Program-made: the position numbers and the translations under genes
Shown: positions 8,101 to 17,334 of the stretch, piece by piece
How the letters are laid out: each line of letters starts with the position of its first letter
How positions within the stretch are numbered: position 1 is the stretch's first letter
Origin: Paenibacillus_AR mesotrionivorans
GTDB lineage: Bacteria > Bacillota > Bacilli > Paenibacillales > NBRC-103111
Reading direction: 5' to 3'
Assembly (NCBI RefSeq): GCF_046098205.1
Contig: NZ_JBJURJ010000015.1
Location: forward strand, 155,412 to 219,411
Length of the DNA stretch: 64,000 nt
The notes under the pieces: generated by a model
Databases searched by the model: none
What the model was told of the DNA's origin: nothing
What the model saw: only the letters and a program-made list of their open reading frames with translations

Positions 8101-10128
8101 ATGGCAATGACGATGCAAATCAATGTGGACGCCCGGGGTCGCGGGGATTACGCCACCGTTCAAGAAGCGGTGCTGGCAGTTCCCGACTATTCCGCAGAGC
8201 CGGTTACCATATTCATCCGTAAAGGTGTGTACGAGGAGAAGCTGGCGGTGCCCAAGGAAAAGACCAATATCCGCTTTTTGGGTGAGGATGCCTATGAAAC
8301 GATTCTCACCTTTTCGGACAATGCTTATACCCCGGACGGGGAAGGCAAACCCATGGGTACCTTCCGGAGCGGCAGTGTGATCGTATCGGCAGATGATTTC
8401 ACCGCCGAAAATCTGACCATCCGCAACTCCTCTGGACCGGGCACCGGCCAGGCTGTTGCCGCTTTTATTAACGGTGACCGTGCCGTTTTCCGCCATGTGC
8501 GGTTTTTGGGGGACCAGGATACGCTATATACCGGCCCGGGACGCCACTATTATGCGGACTGTTATCTGGAGGGGGATGTGGACTTTATTTTCGGTCCTGC
8601 CACAGCAGTATTCGAACGCTGCCGGATCCATTGCAAACGGGATGGCGGTTATTTGACCGCCGCCTCCACTCCCCAGGATGCGGCTTACGGTTATGTGTTT
8701 CTGGATTGTACCGTGACCTCCTCTCCCGCAGCCGAGAATGTCTATCTGGGCAGGCCCTGGCGGGACTATGCGGCTGTTGCCTTTATCCGCACCTGGATGG
8801 ACGCTTCTATTGCTCCGGCAGGCTGGCATAATTGGAGCCTTCCCAACCGGGAGCAGACCACCCGCTACAGAGAGGCCGGCACCCGCGGCCCCGGTGCGCT
8901 TCTGGCCGATCGTGTGGATTGGGCCAAGACTCTCAGCCCGGAGGATGCCGCCGGTTATGATATTCCCACCATCCTCCAGGGGGCGGACGGCTGGAATCCG
9001 TTGACTGCGGGGCAGGACCAGCCCAAGCTGTCCGCGCGGATGGCCGATCAATGGATCAAGGATTGGGACTCCATCGGAGAGCATCCCCGCACCAGCAACA
9101 AATGGAATTACGAAATCGGACTGTTCCTTAAGGCTGTTTCTGTGCTGGAAGGCCTCACCGGACAGGACCGTTATTTCCGTTATGTGCTACACAATATGAA
9201 CCAGTTTGTGGGAGATGAAGGCTTCATTCGTACCTACAAATTGGAGGACTATAATCTGGATCAGATTAATCAGGGGAAGCTGCTGCTGTATTTGTGGAAA
9301 AAAACCGGGGAAAACCGCTACAAGCAGGCAGCGGATGTGCTGGTCAAACAATTGGAGAGCCATCCCCGGACCGCAGAGGGCGGCTTCTGGCATAAGAAAA
9401 TCTATCCCCATCAGATGTGGCTGGACGGCTTATACATGGCCATGCCTTTCCTGACGGAATATGCCCGCATCTTCGACAGGCCGGAGCTGCTGGATGAAGC
9501 GCCACAGCAGCTTCTGCTGATCGACCGGCATAACCGCGACCCGCATACGGGCTTGTACTACCACGGCTGGGATGAAAGCCGCAGCCAAGAGTGGGCGGAC
9601 AAGGAGACAGGCTGCTCGCCCCACTTCTGGACCAGGGCCATCGGCTGGTATGCCATGGCGATTGTGGATACACTGGAGCACCTGCCCCGCCAGCATCCGG
9701 GCTACGCCCCTGTTGCCGCTGTTCTGAACCGCTTGGCTGAAGCAGTGGTGAAGGTGCAGGACCAGGAGTCCGGACTGTGGTACCAGGTAACGGATCAGGC
9801 GGGCCGTGAGGACAATTATTTGGAATCCTCCGGCTCGTCCATGCTGGTGTATGCCTTGGCGAAGGGAGTGAAGGCGGGGAACCTGACTCCCCACTATCTG
9901 GAGGCAGCTCGCCGGGGCTACCACGGCTTGGCCAACCGGATGCTCCGCAAGGATGGACAGGGGAAGCATCATTTGACATCAGTCTGTCTGGTGGCTGGAC
10001 TTGGCGGCAATCCATACCGTTCCGGCTCTTACGATTATTATGTTCATGAGAAGGTGGGCGAGGATGATCTGAAGGGCATCGGCGCCTTCCTAATAGCGAT
10101 GGCTCTGGTGGAAGCGGCAGGAGCGTGA
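8101..10128 (+). CDS. Pectin methylesterase (CE8) fused to GH105 unsaturated glycuronyl hydrolase
   Basis: A two-enzyme fusion. Residues ~1-305 are a CE8 pectin methylesterase beta-helix with Gln117, Asp140 (in GDQDTLYT), Asp161 (in DFIFG), Arg218 and Trp220 (LGRPW), matching the family's catalytic set. Residues ~320-675 are a GH105 (YteR/YesR-type) alpha-barrel that removes unsaturated uronic acid from lyase-generated oligosaccharides; the catalytic Asp should be Asp442 in HQMWLDGLY. There is no signal sequence, so both act in the cytoplasm, probably demethylating and then trimming imported pectic oligosaccharides. The ATG at 8101 is chosen because AAAGGAG lies just upstream; an earlier in-frame ATG at 8062 lacks a ribosome site. 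The gene follows the esterase after 120 bases, with a TATAAT-like box at 8036-8041. Confidence 0.9.
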   Translation: MAMTMQINVDARGRGDYATVQEAVLAVPDYSAEPVTIFIRKGVYEEKLAVPKEKTNIRFLGEDAYETILTFSDNAYTPDGEGKPMGTFRSGSVIVSADDFTAENLTIRNSSGPGTGQAVAAFINGDRAVFRHVRFLGDQDTLYTGPGRHYYADCYLEGDVDFIFGPATAVFERCRIHCKRDGGYLTAASTPQDAAYGYVFLDCTVTSSPAAENVYLGRPWRDYAAVAFIRTWMDASIAPAGWHNWSLPNREQTTRYREAGTRGPGALLADRVDWAKTLSPEDAAGYDIPTILQGADGWNPLTAGQDQPKLSARMADQWIKDWDSIGEHPRTSNKWNYEIGLFLKAVSVLEGLTGQDRYFRYVLHNMNQFVGDEGFIRTYKLEDYNLDQINQGKLLLYLWKKTGENRYKQAADVLVKQLESHPRTAEGGFWHKKIYPHQMWLDGLYMAMPFLTEYARIFDRPELLDEAPQQLLLIDRHNRDPHTGLYYHGWDESRSQEWADKETGCSPHFWTRAIGWYAMAIVDTLEHLPRQHPGYAPVAAVLNRLAEAVVKVQDQESGLWYQVTDQAGREDNYLESSGSSMLVYALAKGVKAGNLTPHYLEAARRGYHGLANRMLRKDGQGKHHLTSVCLVAGLGGNPYRSGSYDYYVHEKVGEDDLKGIGAFLIAMALVEAAGA

Positions 10129-10156
10129 CGCTGATGCATAGGAAGGAGAGGGCAGC

Positions 10157-11641
10157 ATGATTGCAGCACCTGAGCTTAAACGTGCGCTGCCTGAGGCGGT
10201 TGGTATAAACCCCAAGGGCATTGAAAGATTTATGGAACTGGTATATGAAAGACAAATCGCGCTGCACAGCTTTATGCTCCTGCGGCACGGCAAGGTGGCG
10301 GCGGAGGCCTATTATGCGCCGTTCCGCAGAGGAGAGCTCCATCACATTTTTTCTATTAGCAAAAGTGTCACCTCCGCTGCTGTGGGCATCGCCATCGGTG
10401 AAGGAAGATTCGGGCTTCAGGATAAAGCAGCGGATCTGCTCCGTAGGCATGTCACCGGAGAAGTCCACCCGTATACGGCGCAAATGACAGTGGAGCATCT
10501 GCTGAAGATGGCGACGGTCTACAGAAGGGCTCCATATTCTGAGGCAGAGGGCTGGATCAACCTTTATCTGACCTCCCCTCCACAGCATCCGCCGGGCTTC
10601 TCCTTCGCGTACGATACGGCGGGAACCAATATGCTGTGTGCCATCGTGCAGGAGACAACCGGCCAAACCGTACATGAATACCTCCAGCCCCGGTTGTTCG
10701 ACGCCATTGGCATGGGTCCCCTCGAGTGGAAATCCTGTGCCGGAAACATCAACAATGGAGGAAGCGGCATCCGCTGCACCACCGATGGGTTGGCCCGCTT
10801 AGGCCAGCTTTATCTGCAGGGCGGCATATGGGACGGCAAACGGGTGCTTCCGGAGGGATGGGTGGACCGGAGTACAGCCCGCCAGGTGGATAATTCCGGA
10901 GCCAAAACCATGCTGGACGGCAAGCCCGGTTACGGCTACCAATTCTGGCGTTTGCGCAACAATGCGTATTGCGCCTTTGGGTTGGGCGGGCAATTTGTGG
11001 TGGTGATGCCAGACTGTGATGCGGTTTTTGTCTCCACAGCCAATACCCAATTTGTCCGGGACGGCCAACAGCAGATTCTGGATTGTCTCTGGGAGGCTCT
11101 ATATCCGGCAATGAAGGAGATGGCGTCTGACGGTGCCGGTTCGGCTAACGGAGTAAGCTTGGCGGGAGCATCTGGCTCTGCCGCGGACGGAGAATTGGCC
11201 AAGCGGCTGGCATCGCTGCAGCTTTCATTGCCGCCGGGACAAGCCCATTCCGAGCCTGCAGCTCAAGTGAACCGCCGTACCTACCGGCTGCACGACAACC
11301 GTTACGGGTTCACCGCCTGCACATTCGATTTCGCGGGACAGGCCTCCACCCTGAGCTTTACCCGTGCCCCGGGCGCCGAAGAGGTGATTCTGGGTTTCGG
11401 CATCCACCACTGGGTGACCGGAACGGACCGGGTGTTCAGCGGCACGGAGTCCTGCTGCAGCGCAGCCACCTGGGTAGACGGACAAACCTGCATTATTCAT
11501 ATGCATCTATTGGACACCGTCCAGATGGTCATGCTGATTTGCCATTTTGAAGCCGATACGATGATGATTCAAATTGTAATGCCGGGTATTTATTTCAACG
11601 AAGAAATGGAATGCGATTTAATCGGAGCGGCGTCCGAGTAG
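10157..11641 (+). CDS. Serine hydrolase, class C beta-lactamase-like (penicillin-binding fold)
   Basis: Beta-lactamase-related hydrolase of the esterase/DD-peptidase superfamily. The catalytic SxxK is in HIFSISKSVTSAAVGIAIGE near residues 68-87, and a YxN-type motif is in YDTAGTNML. The conserved fold covers about residues 15-330. A further ~150 residues, including an Ala/Gly/Ser-rich linker near 325-350, form a C-terminal extension of unknown role. No signal peptide is visible, unlike true beta-lactamases, so a cytoplasmic esterase is more likely, perhaps removing acyl groups from imported pectic oligosaccharides; that role is inferred from position only. AAGGAGAGG precedes the ATG, 28 bases after the PME-GH105 gene, so the two are probably co-transcribed. 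Confidence 0.82.
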   Translation: MIAAPELKRALPEAVGINPKGIERFMELVYERQIALHSFMLLRHGKVAAEAYYAPFRRGELHHIFSISKSVTSAAVGIAIGEGRFGLQDKAADLLRRHVTGEVHPYTAQMTVEHLLKMATVYRRAPYSEAEGWINLYLTSPPQHPPGFSFAYDTAGTNMLCAIVQETTGQTVHEYLQPRLFDAIGMGPLEWKSCAGNINNGGSGIRCTTDGLARLGQLYLQGGIWDGKRVLPEGWVDRSTARQVDNSGAKTMLDGKPGYGYQFWRLRNNAYCAFGLGGQFVVVMPDCDAVFVSTANTQFVRDGQQQILDCLWEALYPAMKEMASDGAGSANGVSLAGASGSAADGELAKRLASLQLSLPPGQAHSEPAAQVNRRTYRLHDNRYGFTACTFDFAGQASTLSFTRAPGAEEVILGFGIHHWVTGTDRVFSGTESCCSAATWVDGQTCIIHMHLLDTVQMVMLICHFEADTMMIQIVMPGIYFNEEMECDLIGAASE

Positions 11642-11672
11642 GGCACCGACTTGATTGATCACTATGATGAAC

Positions 11673-11713
11673 AGAGCCGTTTTGCTGATCCAGCAGAGCG
11701 GCTCTTATTTTAT
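11673..11713 (+). terminator. Rho-independent terminator after the esterase/PME-GH105 operon
   Basis: AGAGCCG (11673-11679) pairs with CGGCTCT (11699-11705), with a nested TGCTG/CAGCA stem, followed by TATTTTAT. It separates the first enzyme operon from the rhamnosidase gene. Confidence 0.75.
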
Positions 11714-11745
11714 AATTCAGTTTAGTTTAGTTAAAAAAGTACATA

Positions 11746-11785
11746 TTGTGTATTTGTTAAGTGTGTAGTAAACTATTCTTGTTTA
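11746..11785 (+). promoter_or_regulatory. Promoter and operator-like sequences before the rhamnosidase gene
   Basis: TTGTGT (11746-11751), a 17-base spacer and TAAACT (11769-11774) form a plausible sigma-A promoter. TAGTAAACTATT (11766-11777) overlaps the -10 box; its reverse complement matches AATAGTTTAGTA at 17335-17346 in 11 of 12 positions. TTGTTTA at 11779-11785 is a half-site of the palindrome at 17454-17468. The repeated motifs suggest one regulator controls both operons. Confidence 0.5.
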
Positions 11786-11810
11786 GTTGGATGAATAGGA
11801 GGGAGCTGTA

Positions 11811-14800
11811 TTGTCCTTGTCAACGATTACTCAATTGGTTCAGCTAAAGGTCGAATACAAAGTGAATCCTCTGGGGATCGACAGGGATAAGCCGCGGTTT
11901 AGCTGGAGGATGAACTCCGGTGAAGCGGAGCAATACCAGACGGCGTATCAGCTGCTGGTCGCCAGTGATCCCGTATGTTTAACGGCTGGAGCGGCAGATA
12001 TCTGGAATAGCGGACGTGTGGATTCCGGCCAATCGGCAGCCGTTATTTATGCCGGTCCGGCTCTTTTGGCCAGTACCCGCTATTATTGGAAGGTGATTGT
12101 GTGGGATAAGCACAATATACCCGTTCATTCCGGTGAAGGGAGCTATTTTGAAACCGGTCTCAGAAGCATAGATGGAATTACCGGGTGGGAGGGGGCACGG
12201 TGGATTGCCATGGAGGGCAAAGCTCCGAACAGTCCCGGCGCTCCCATGCTCCGGAAGTCCGTCCGGCTGAACGGGAACGTAGCCTCCGCGCGGCTGTATA
12301 TTTCCGCACTCGGTACCTATAAGGTGCATATCAACGGAAGGGTGTTGGGCGCTGCGGACGAACACGGCAATACCGTTTATGAGCTGCTGCCCCCCGGATG
12401 GAGCAACTACGACACAACGGTCCACTACATGACGTATGACGTGACGAATTACCTGGTGGACCAGGAGTATGCCGTGTTAGGAGCCGTTCTGGGCAACGGC
12501 TGGTATAACAGCAGGATCTCCAAAGGAAGCAGATATTACGACGAAAAGGGGAATGGGCTTGCTTTATTGGCGAAGCTGCTGATTACCCTGGAGGATGGTA
12601 CCACCCAGGTCATCGTAACGGACACCGGCCCGGGCTGGAAAGCGACAGACGCCGGACCTTACCGGGAAACGGATATCTACGACGGAGAAATTTACGACGC
12701 CACTCTGGAAATGAATGGATGGGATCAGACCCAATTCAATGATTCCCATTGGTCAAAGGTGAAGGAGCATGGGTTCGCCAGGAATTTTCCCCAGGCAAAG
12801 GTGGTTTCGTACAAAGGGGATCCGGCCAGAATTCTGGACGCCCTGGACCAGCATCCGCAAACGGTGACAGTGTACAAGGGCACTCTTCATGAAGGGAGCG
12901 GCAGGAATGGCCGAGGGGAAATCGGGCTTGTGGAGCAGCGGCGCCTGCCGCGTGCAGATCTGCTTCCGGTGACCCTCCGCCCGGAGGAACACGTCATTTT
13001 TGATTTGGGACAGAATATGGTGGGAGTCCCTGAAATCACAATGAAGGGGAGAGCCGGGACGAGGCTTAGTATCCGTTTCGGGGAAATACTCAATGACGAC
13101 AGCGAAGGAGCGGACGGTCCCAAGGGCTCCGTGTATTATGCCAACCTGCGGAAAGCGAAACAAACGGCCTTTTATACGCTGAAGGGGGAACCGGACAGGG
13201 AAACCTATCGGCCTGCTATGACGTTTTTTGGCTTCCGGTACGTGGAGATTACGGTGGTTGGCGGAGATTCCGGCCTGGAGATCGTGGAATTGACGGGAAA
13301 GGTAGCCTCCAGCTTTATGAACCAGACAGGCCATATTGAAACCTCCGACGCGGACATTAACAAGCTGTTCAACAACGTGATTTGGGGGCACCGGGGCAAT
13401 TATTTGTGGATTCCCACAGACTGTCCGCAGCGGGATGAACGCCTGGGCTGGACGGGAGATACCCAATTATTCGCCAATACGGCTTTGTATAATGGGGACT
13501 GCCAGCTGTTCCTGGAAAACTATATGGATATTCTGGTAGATTCCCGGCGTACTTACGGCCCTGACCATGCATCCTTCACCTCAACGGCTCCCGGATTTAA
13601 GCTGTCCAATTTCTACAGCCGTTTCCGGACGGGAAAAGGGCCGGTGGGCCAGTCCGGCTGGGCCGATGTGGGGATTATCCTCCCTTGGACAGTATGGCAA
13701 ATGACCGGGGATACCACCATGATGGAAGAGCATTATGCTTCCATGACCGCGTACATGGACTGGATGTATGCCCAAACCGGTGAGCAGTACAAAGGGCCGG
13801 GCAGCATCGGTGACTGGCTTGGGTTCCAAGGAACGGGCAATCAATTGATGAGTGATGTGTATTATGCCTATGACGCCATTCTGATGGGCGAAATGGCCAA
13901 GGTGCTTCACAAAAATGAAGACGCCGCCAAATTTGAAGCGCTGTACTTGAACATTAAGGAAGCTTTCCTGAAGCGGTATATGTCCTGCGATGAGAATGGC
14001 CGGGTGACGGTGAAATCCTCCATTATTGAGGATCCGGATGATGAGTTTGAGGATGGTATTGCCGTCTACAGGTCTGTGAAGGAGGACGACACTCAGACAG
14101 CCCTGCTGTGGTGCCTCAAGCTTGGACTTTATGCCGGCGACGATCAGAAGCAGCAGCTGATCCGGCTTCTGGAGGACAATATCCGCAATACGCCGGAATT
14201 CAAAGCCGCCCATCCGGACAGCACCCGGGTCCATTATCCCGAAAACACCCTGTCCATCGGTTTCCTCGGCGTTAATATCATTGCCCCTGTTTTGACGGAT
14301 ATGGGGCTGGCCGAGCTTGCCTATTCTCTGCTGCTGCAGGATCAGATGCCGTCCTGGCTGTATTCGGTCAAGAATGGGGCGACCACCATATGGGAGCGCT
14401 GGAACTCGTATTCCGCGGAGCAGGGCTTTGGGAATGTGGGGATGAATTCCTTCAACCATTATGCGTACGGGGCGGTTGCCGAGTGGATGTACAAATATAT
14501 GGCCGGGATTTCCCCTGACCCAACCAATCCCGGGTTTAAGCACATCCTCTTCAAGCCTGTGCCTGATCCGGAGAGGCGCATAACATATGTAAAAGGCTCC
14601 TATGAATCTCTCTACGGATCCATTTTGTGCGGATGGGAGCTTGAAGAAAACAGCTTTACCTGCAGGATTTCCGTTCCGGCTAATACCAGTGCCACGCTGT
14701 ATATGCCGGCACGCTCCGAGTCTGAGCTTCACTCGGAGGAGGGATTGAAGCCGGTGGTATTCGGCGGGGGACAGGCGGTTTATCAGGTGAAGTCCGGCCA

Positions 14801-14825
14801 CTACACCTTTGTTTCGAAGCTATAA
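11811..14825 (+). CDS. Alpha-L-rhamnosidase, GH78
   Basis: Removes terminal L-rhamnose from rhamnogalacturonan or rhamnosyl oligosaccharides. At 1004 residues it has typical GH78 size and layout: an N-terminal Fn3-like region (NPLGIDRDKPRFSWRM at the start), beta-sandwich domains, an (alpha/alpha)6 catalytic barrel and a C-terminal beta domain. The signature WIPTDCPQRDERLGWTGD lies around residues 533-550 and carries the catalytic acid region; GATTIWERWNSY is the second conserved barrel motif. No signal peptide, so intracellular. It starts at TTG (11811), supported by AGGAGGGAG five bases upstream. It has its own promoter and is followed after 28 bases by the DUF1593 gene. Family firm; linkage preference unknown. 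Confidence 0.95.
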   Translation: MSLSTITQLVQLKVEYKVNPLGIDRDKPRFSWRMNSGEAEQYQTAYQLLVASDPVCLTAGAADIWNSGRVDSGQSAAVIYAGPALLASTRYYWKVIVWDKHNIPVHSGEGSYFETGLRSIDGITGWEGARWIAMEGKAPNSPGAPMLRKSVRLNGNVASARLYISALGTYKVHINGRVLGAADEHGNTVYELLPPGWSNYDTTVHYMTYDVTNYLVDQEYAVLGAVLGNGWYNSRISKGSRYYDEKGNGLALLAKLLITLEDGTTQVIVTDTGPGWKATDAGPYRETDIYDGEIYDATLEMNGWDQTQFNDSHWSKVKEHGFARNFPQAKVVSYKGDPARILDALDQHPQTVTVYKGTLHEGSGRNGRGEIGLVEQRRLPRADLLPVTLRPEEHVIFDLGQNMVGVPEITMKGRAGTRLSIRFGEILNDDSEGADGPKGSVYYANLRKAKQTAFYTLKGEPDRETYRPAMTFFGFRYVEITVVGGDSGLEIVELTGKVASSFMNQTGHIETSDADINKLFNNVIWGHRGNYLWIPTDCPQRDERLGWTGDTQLFANTALYNGDCQLFLENYMDILVDSRRTYGPDHASFTSTAPGFKLSNFYSRFRTGKGPVGQSGWADVGIILPWTVWQMTGDTTMMEEHYASMTAYMDWMYAQTGEQYKGPGSIGDWLGFQGTGNQLMSDVYYAYDAILMGEMAKVLHKNEDAAKFEALYLNIKEAFLKRYMSCDENGRVTVKSSIIEDPDDEFEDGIAVYRSVKEDDTQTALLWCLKLGLYAGDDQKQQLIRLLEDNIRNTPEFKAAHPDSTRVHYPENTLSIGFLGVNIIAPVLTDMGLAELAYSLLLQDQMPSWLYSVKNGATTIWERWNSYSAEQGFGNVGMNSFNHYAYGAVAEWMYKYMAGISPDPTNPGFKHILFKPVPDPERRITYVKGSYESLYGSILCGWELEENSFTCRISVPANTSATLYMPARSESELHSEEGLKPVVFGGGQAVYQVKSGHYTFVSKL

Positions 14826-14853
14826 ATAAACTCATCATTCGGAGGACGTTATA

Positions 14854-16227
14854 ATGAATCTTCATGAACCGGAATTGAAGCCGCGGGTGCTGGTGCTGAC
14901 GGACATCGAGAATGAGCCCGATGATGCCATGTCGCTGGTGCGTTTCCTGACTTATGCCAACCATTGGCAGGTGGAGGGTTTTGTAGCCACAACCTCCATT
15001 CATCTGAAGAATAAGACGGCGGCCTGGCGCATCCGCGACATTGTGGAGGCTTATGGCCAAGTCCGGGATAACCTGGAGCTGCATGAGCCGGGTTTCCCTA
15101 AGGGGGAGGAGCTGCTTTCGCTGATAGAAGAAGGGCTGCCCCTGTACGGGATGGAGGCTGTGGGCCCTGACAAGGATTCCTCCGGCTCCGAGCTCCTGAT
15201 CCGGGCCGTGGACAAGGATGATCCCCGCCCGTTATGGGTTCTGGTTTGGGGCGGCCCTAATGTGCTGGCCCAAGCTCTGTGGAAGGTGCAGAACACCCGG
15301 ACTGCTGAGGAGCTTGAGACCTTTGTAGCCCGGCTCCGTGTCTATGCCATCTCGGACCAGGATGATTCCGGTCCTTGGATGCGGAAGACCTTTCCGCAGC
15401 TGTTTTATATCGCAAGCCCCGGCTTCCACAGCGGCGGCGCGTATCATTTTGCCGCGTGGAGCGGGATCAGCGGGGATCATTTCCATGGCCGCTTCACGGG
15501 AGCGGACCACAGCATCGTGGATAATCCGTGGCTGGATGAGCATATCCGGAGCAAGGGAATGTTGGGCGCGCAGTATCCCCAGGCTACCTTCCTGATGGAG
15601 GGGGATACTCCGACCTTTTTGTATCTGATCAATAACGGCTTGGGCAACCCGGAGCACCCGGATTGGGGAAGCTGGGGCGGACGTTATGAATATTACACTC
15701 CCCGCACCCGCAAGCACTTCCAGGAGCCGGAGACCCGCCCGTTCTGGAACGACGCCGAGGATGAGGTGCTGGGGGTGGACGGCTTCTGGCACACCAGCAA
15801 TAAAGCGACCATTTGGCGGTGGCGGGAGGCCTTCCAGCTTGATTTTGCCGCTCGGATGGACTGGACGGTCAAGCCGTATGCGGAGGCTAACCATCCGCCG
15901 GTTCCCAAGCTGGGCCATGCGGAGTATTTGACTGCCAAACCCGGTGAAGAGGTGCATTTGAGCGCGGAGGGGTCCTTTGATCCCGATGGGGATGAGCTTA
16001 CGTATCATTGGTTTTATTACGGGGAGCCGGGCAGCTTCAGTGTTTCAACGGCGCGCACCGGGGACCCGGTGGTGATTCATGGCGCGGATCAGGAGAAGGC
16101 GTGGTTTACGGTTCCGACGGAGCGTGTGTTCCGTAACGGGACTATGCATATCATTCTCGCTGTAACCGACCACGGAGCGCCGCCGCTGACCCGGTACAAG
16201 CGGGTTATTGTGAATGTGGAGGAATAG
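14854..16227 (+). CDS. DUF1593 nucleoside-hydrolase-like glycosidase
   Basis: Nucleoside-hydrolase-like protein of the DUF1593 family. The N-terminal motif PRVLVLTDIENEPDDAMSL carries the acidic cluster that binds calcium and ribose in true nucleoside hydrolases. Conserved family blocks LWVLVWGGPNVLAQAL and the region around WGSWGGRYEYYTPRT follow. The last ~95 residues form an Ig/PKD-like beta domain (SFDPDGDELTYHWFYYGEPG). Length 457 is normal. No signal peptide is evident. DUF1593 genes often sit in plant cell-wall utilisation loci, and this one follows the rhamnosidase closely, so it may cleave a sugar from a pectic fragment. The actual reaction is not known from sequence. GGAGGACG precedes the ATG. 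Confidence 0.85.
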   Translation: MNLHEPELKPRVLVLTDIENEPDDAMSLVRFLTYANHWQVEGFVATTSIHLKNKTAAWRIRDIVEAYGQVRDNLELHEPGFPKGEELLSLIEEGLPLYGMEAVGPDKDSSGSELLIRAVDKDDPRPLWVLVWGGPNVLAQALWKVQNTRTAEELETFVARLRVYAISDQDDSGPWMRKTFPQLFYIASPGFHSGGAYHFAAWSGISGDHFHGRFTGADHSIVDNPWLDEHIRSKGMLGAQYPQATFLMEGDTPTFLYLINNGLGNPEHPDWGSWGGRYEYYTPRTRKHFQEPETRPFWNDAEDEVLGVDGFWHTSNKATIWRWREAFQLDFAARMDWTVKPYAEANHPPVPKLGHAEYLTAKPGEEVHLSAEGSFDPDGDELTYHWFYYGEPGSFSVSTARTGDPVVIHGADQEKAWFTVPTERVFRNGTMHIILAVTDHGAPPLTRYKRVIVNVEE

Positions 16228-16390
16228 TCGGGTGGGGTAGCGATGCTGCTTTTTTTTGGTGCACGGGTGCGCTGTCGTGGGGGTGTGGGCGTAGGTTGTG
16301 GAGTTGAGATGCGATGGGGTGAGGGAGAGGAATGGGAATGATAGGGCGATGAGTGCTGGGGCGATGGAGAGAGGAACGATGGACTGATGG

Positions 16391-16436
16391 AATGATCGAA
16401 TGATCGAATGATCGAATGATCGAATGATCGAATGAT
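16391..16436. repeat. 8-bp tandem repeat (AATGATCG) in purine-rich stretch
   Basis: Five full AATGATCG units and a partial sixth lie between 16391 and 16436. The surrounding 16228-16480 segment is rich in GATGG/GCGATG words and poor in C and T on the plus strand, with no coding signal. Short tandem units like this can change length by slippage. Confidence 0.9.
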
Positions 16437-16509
16437 GGGGGGATTGGGAAATGAAGCGATGAGGCGATGGGATGATGGGGTGCCAGAGGGTTGCGTCGGC
16501 CGCGGATTC

Positions 16510-16745
16510 TAACGGAACTCAGAAGCACTTTAGAAGCCCAAACCCGGCGGTTTGGAAATGTAACGGAACTCAGACGCTCTTAGAAGCCCAAAACCGGCTG
16601 TTTGAAATTGTAACGGAACTCAGAAGCTCTTAAACTGGAAATCCGGCGGAATTATACTCCATAACACCTGCTAAGAGTCGCTAAGTTCCGTTACAACCGC
16701 AAACACCGTCTTTTCCACGTCTAACGGTCGCTGAGTTCCGTTACA
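16510..16745. repeat. TAACGGAACTCAG repeat cluster, three direct and two inverted copies
   Basis: TAACGGAACTCAG begins units of about 50 bases at 16510, 16561 and 16611 (shared inner words GCTCTTAGAAGCCCAAA and CCGGC). Inverted copies, ending GTTCCGTTAC, lie at 16681-16694 and 16731-16744. Direct copies on one side and inverted copies on the other could fold into a large hairpin. No coding potential seen. The layout resembles the cluster near the right edge of the window (63588-63930). Confidence 0.85.
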
Positions 16746-16767
16746 GTTATTGCAGCCTGCCCCAGCC

Positions 16768-17056
16768 ACCGTACCGTTCGCAGACAGCTTACCGTATACC
16801 CAGCCATTGTACCGTTCGCAGACAGCTTACCGTATACCCAGCCATTGTACCGTTCGCAGACAGCTTACCGTATACCCAGCCACCGTACCGTTCGCAGACA
16901 GCTTACCGTATACCCAGCCATTGTACCGTTCGCAGACAGCTTACCGTATACCCAGCCATTGTACCGTTCGCAGACAGCTTACCGTATACCCAGCCATTAT
17001 ACCGTTCGCAGACAGCTTATCGTATACCCAGCCATTATACCGTTCGCAGTCAACGT
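16768..17056. repeat. 38-bp tandem array, about 7.5 units
   Basis: Units begin at 16768, 16806, 16844, 16882, 16920, 16958, 16996 and 17034, each exactly 38 bases apart. Each reads ATTGTACCGT TCGCAGACAG CTTACCGTAT ACCCAGCC or differs by one or two bases. The array decays into shorter TACCGTATCCAGCC words up to about 17100. There are no unique spacers, so this is not a CRISPR array. The array is open in one frame but has no ribosome site or recognisable protein. Confidence 0.92.
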
Positions 17057-17334
17057 ACCGTATCCAGCCAACGTACCGTATCCAGCCACCGTACCGCACC
17101 CAGCCGCCGGATCTTACTCCACGCCGTTCTGGGACCAGACTATGTACTGCTCTCAAACCATGTTCCCTTTTGCATACAACGTAACTTTGTCCGCTCTTCC
17201 CAGACACCGTTCCTTTCCAACACGCCCGCCTTTCCCAGACACCGCTCTTAAACCACAGCCCGGAGGATGAACCTGATCCCCGGGATATTTGGTATGGGAA
17301 CAATGGCGGCAGTCATAAAAATATTAGTTAAGTT

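Noticed and set aside
9344..10675. Long minus-strand frame under the GH105 and serine-hydrolase genes
   Set aside because: Two convincing plus-strand enzymes occupy the same bases; the minus frame has no family features.
16768..17056. Possible CRISPR array
   Set aside because: The units are directly adjacent with no unique spacers, and no cas genes are present.
16750..17184. Open frame across the 38-bp repeats (YRSQTAYRIPSHC-type repeat peptide)
   Set aside because: No ribosome site, no recognisable start context, and the frame stays open only because the repeats lack stops; two frames give equally long repeat peptides.
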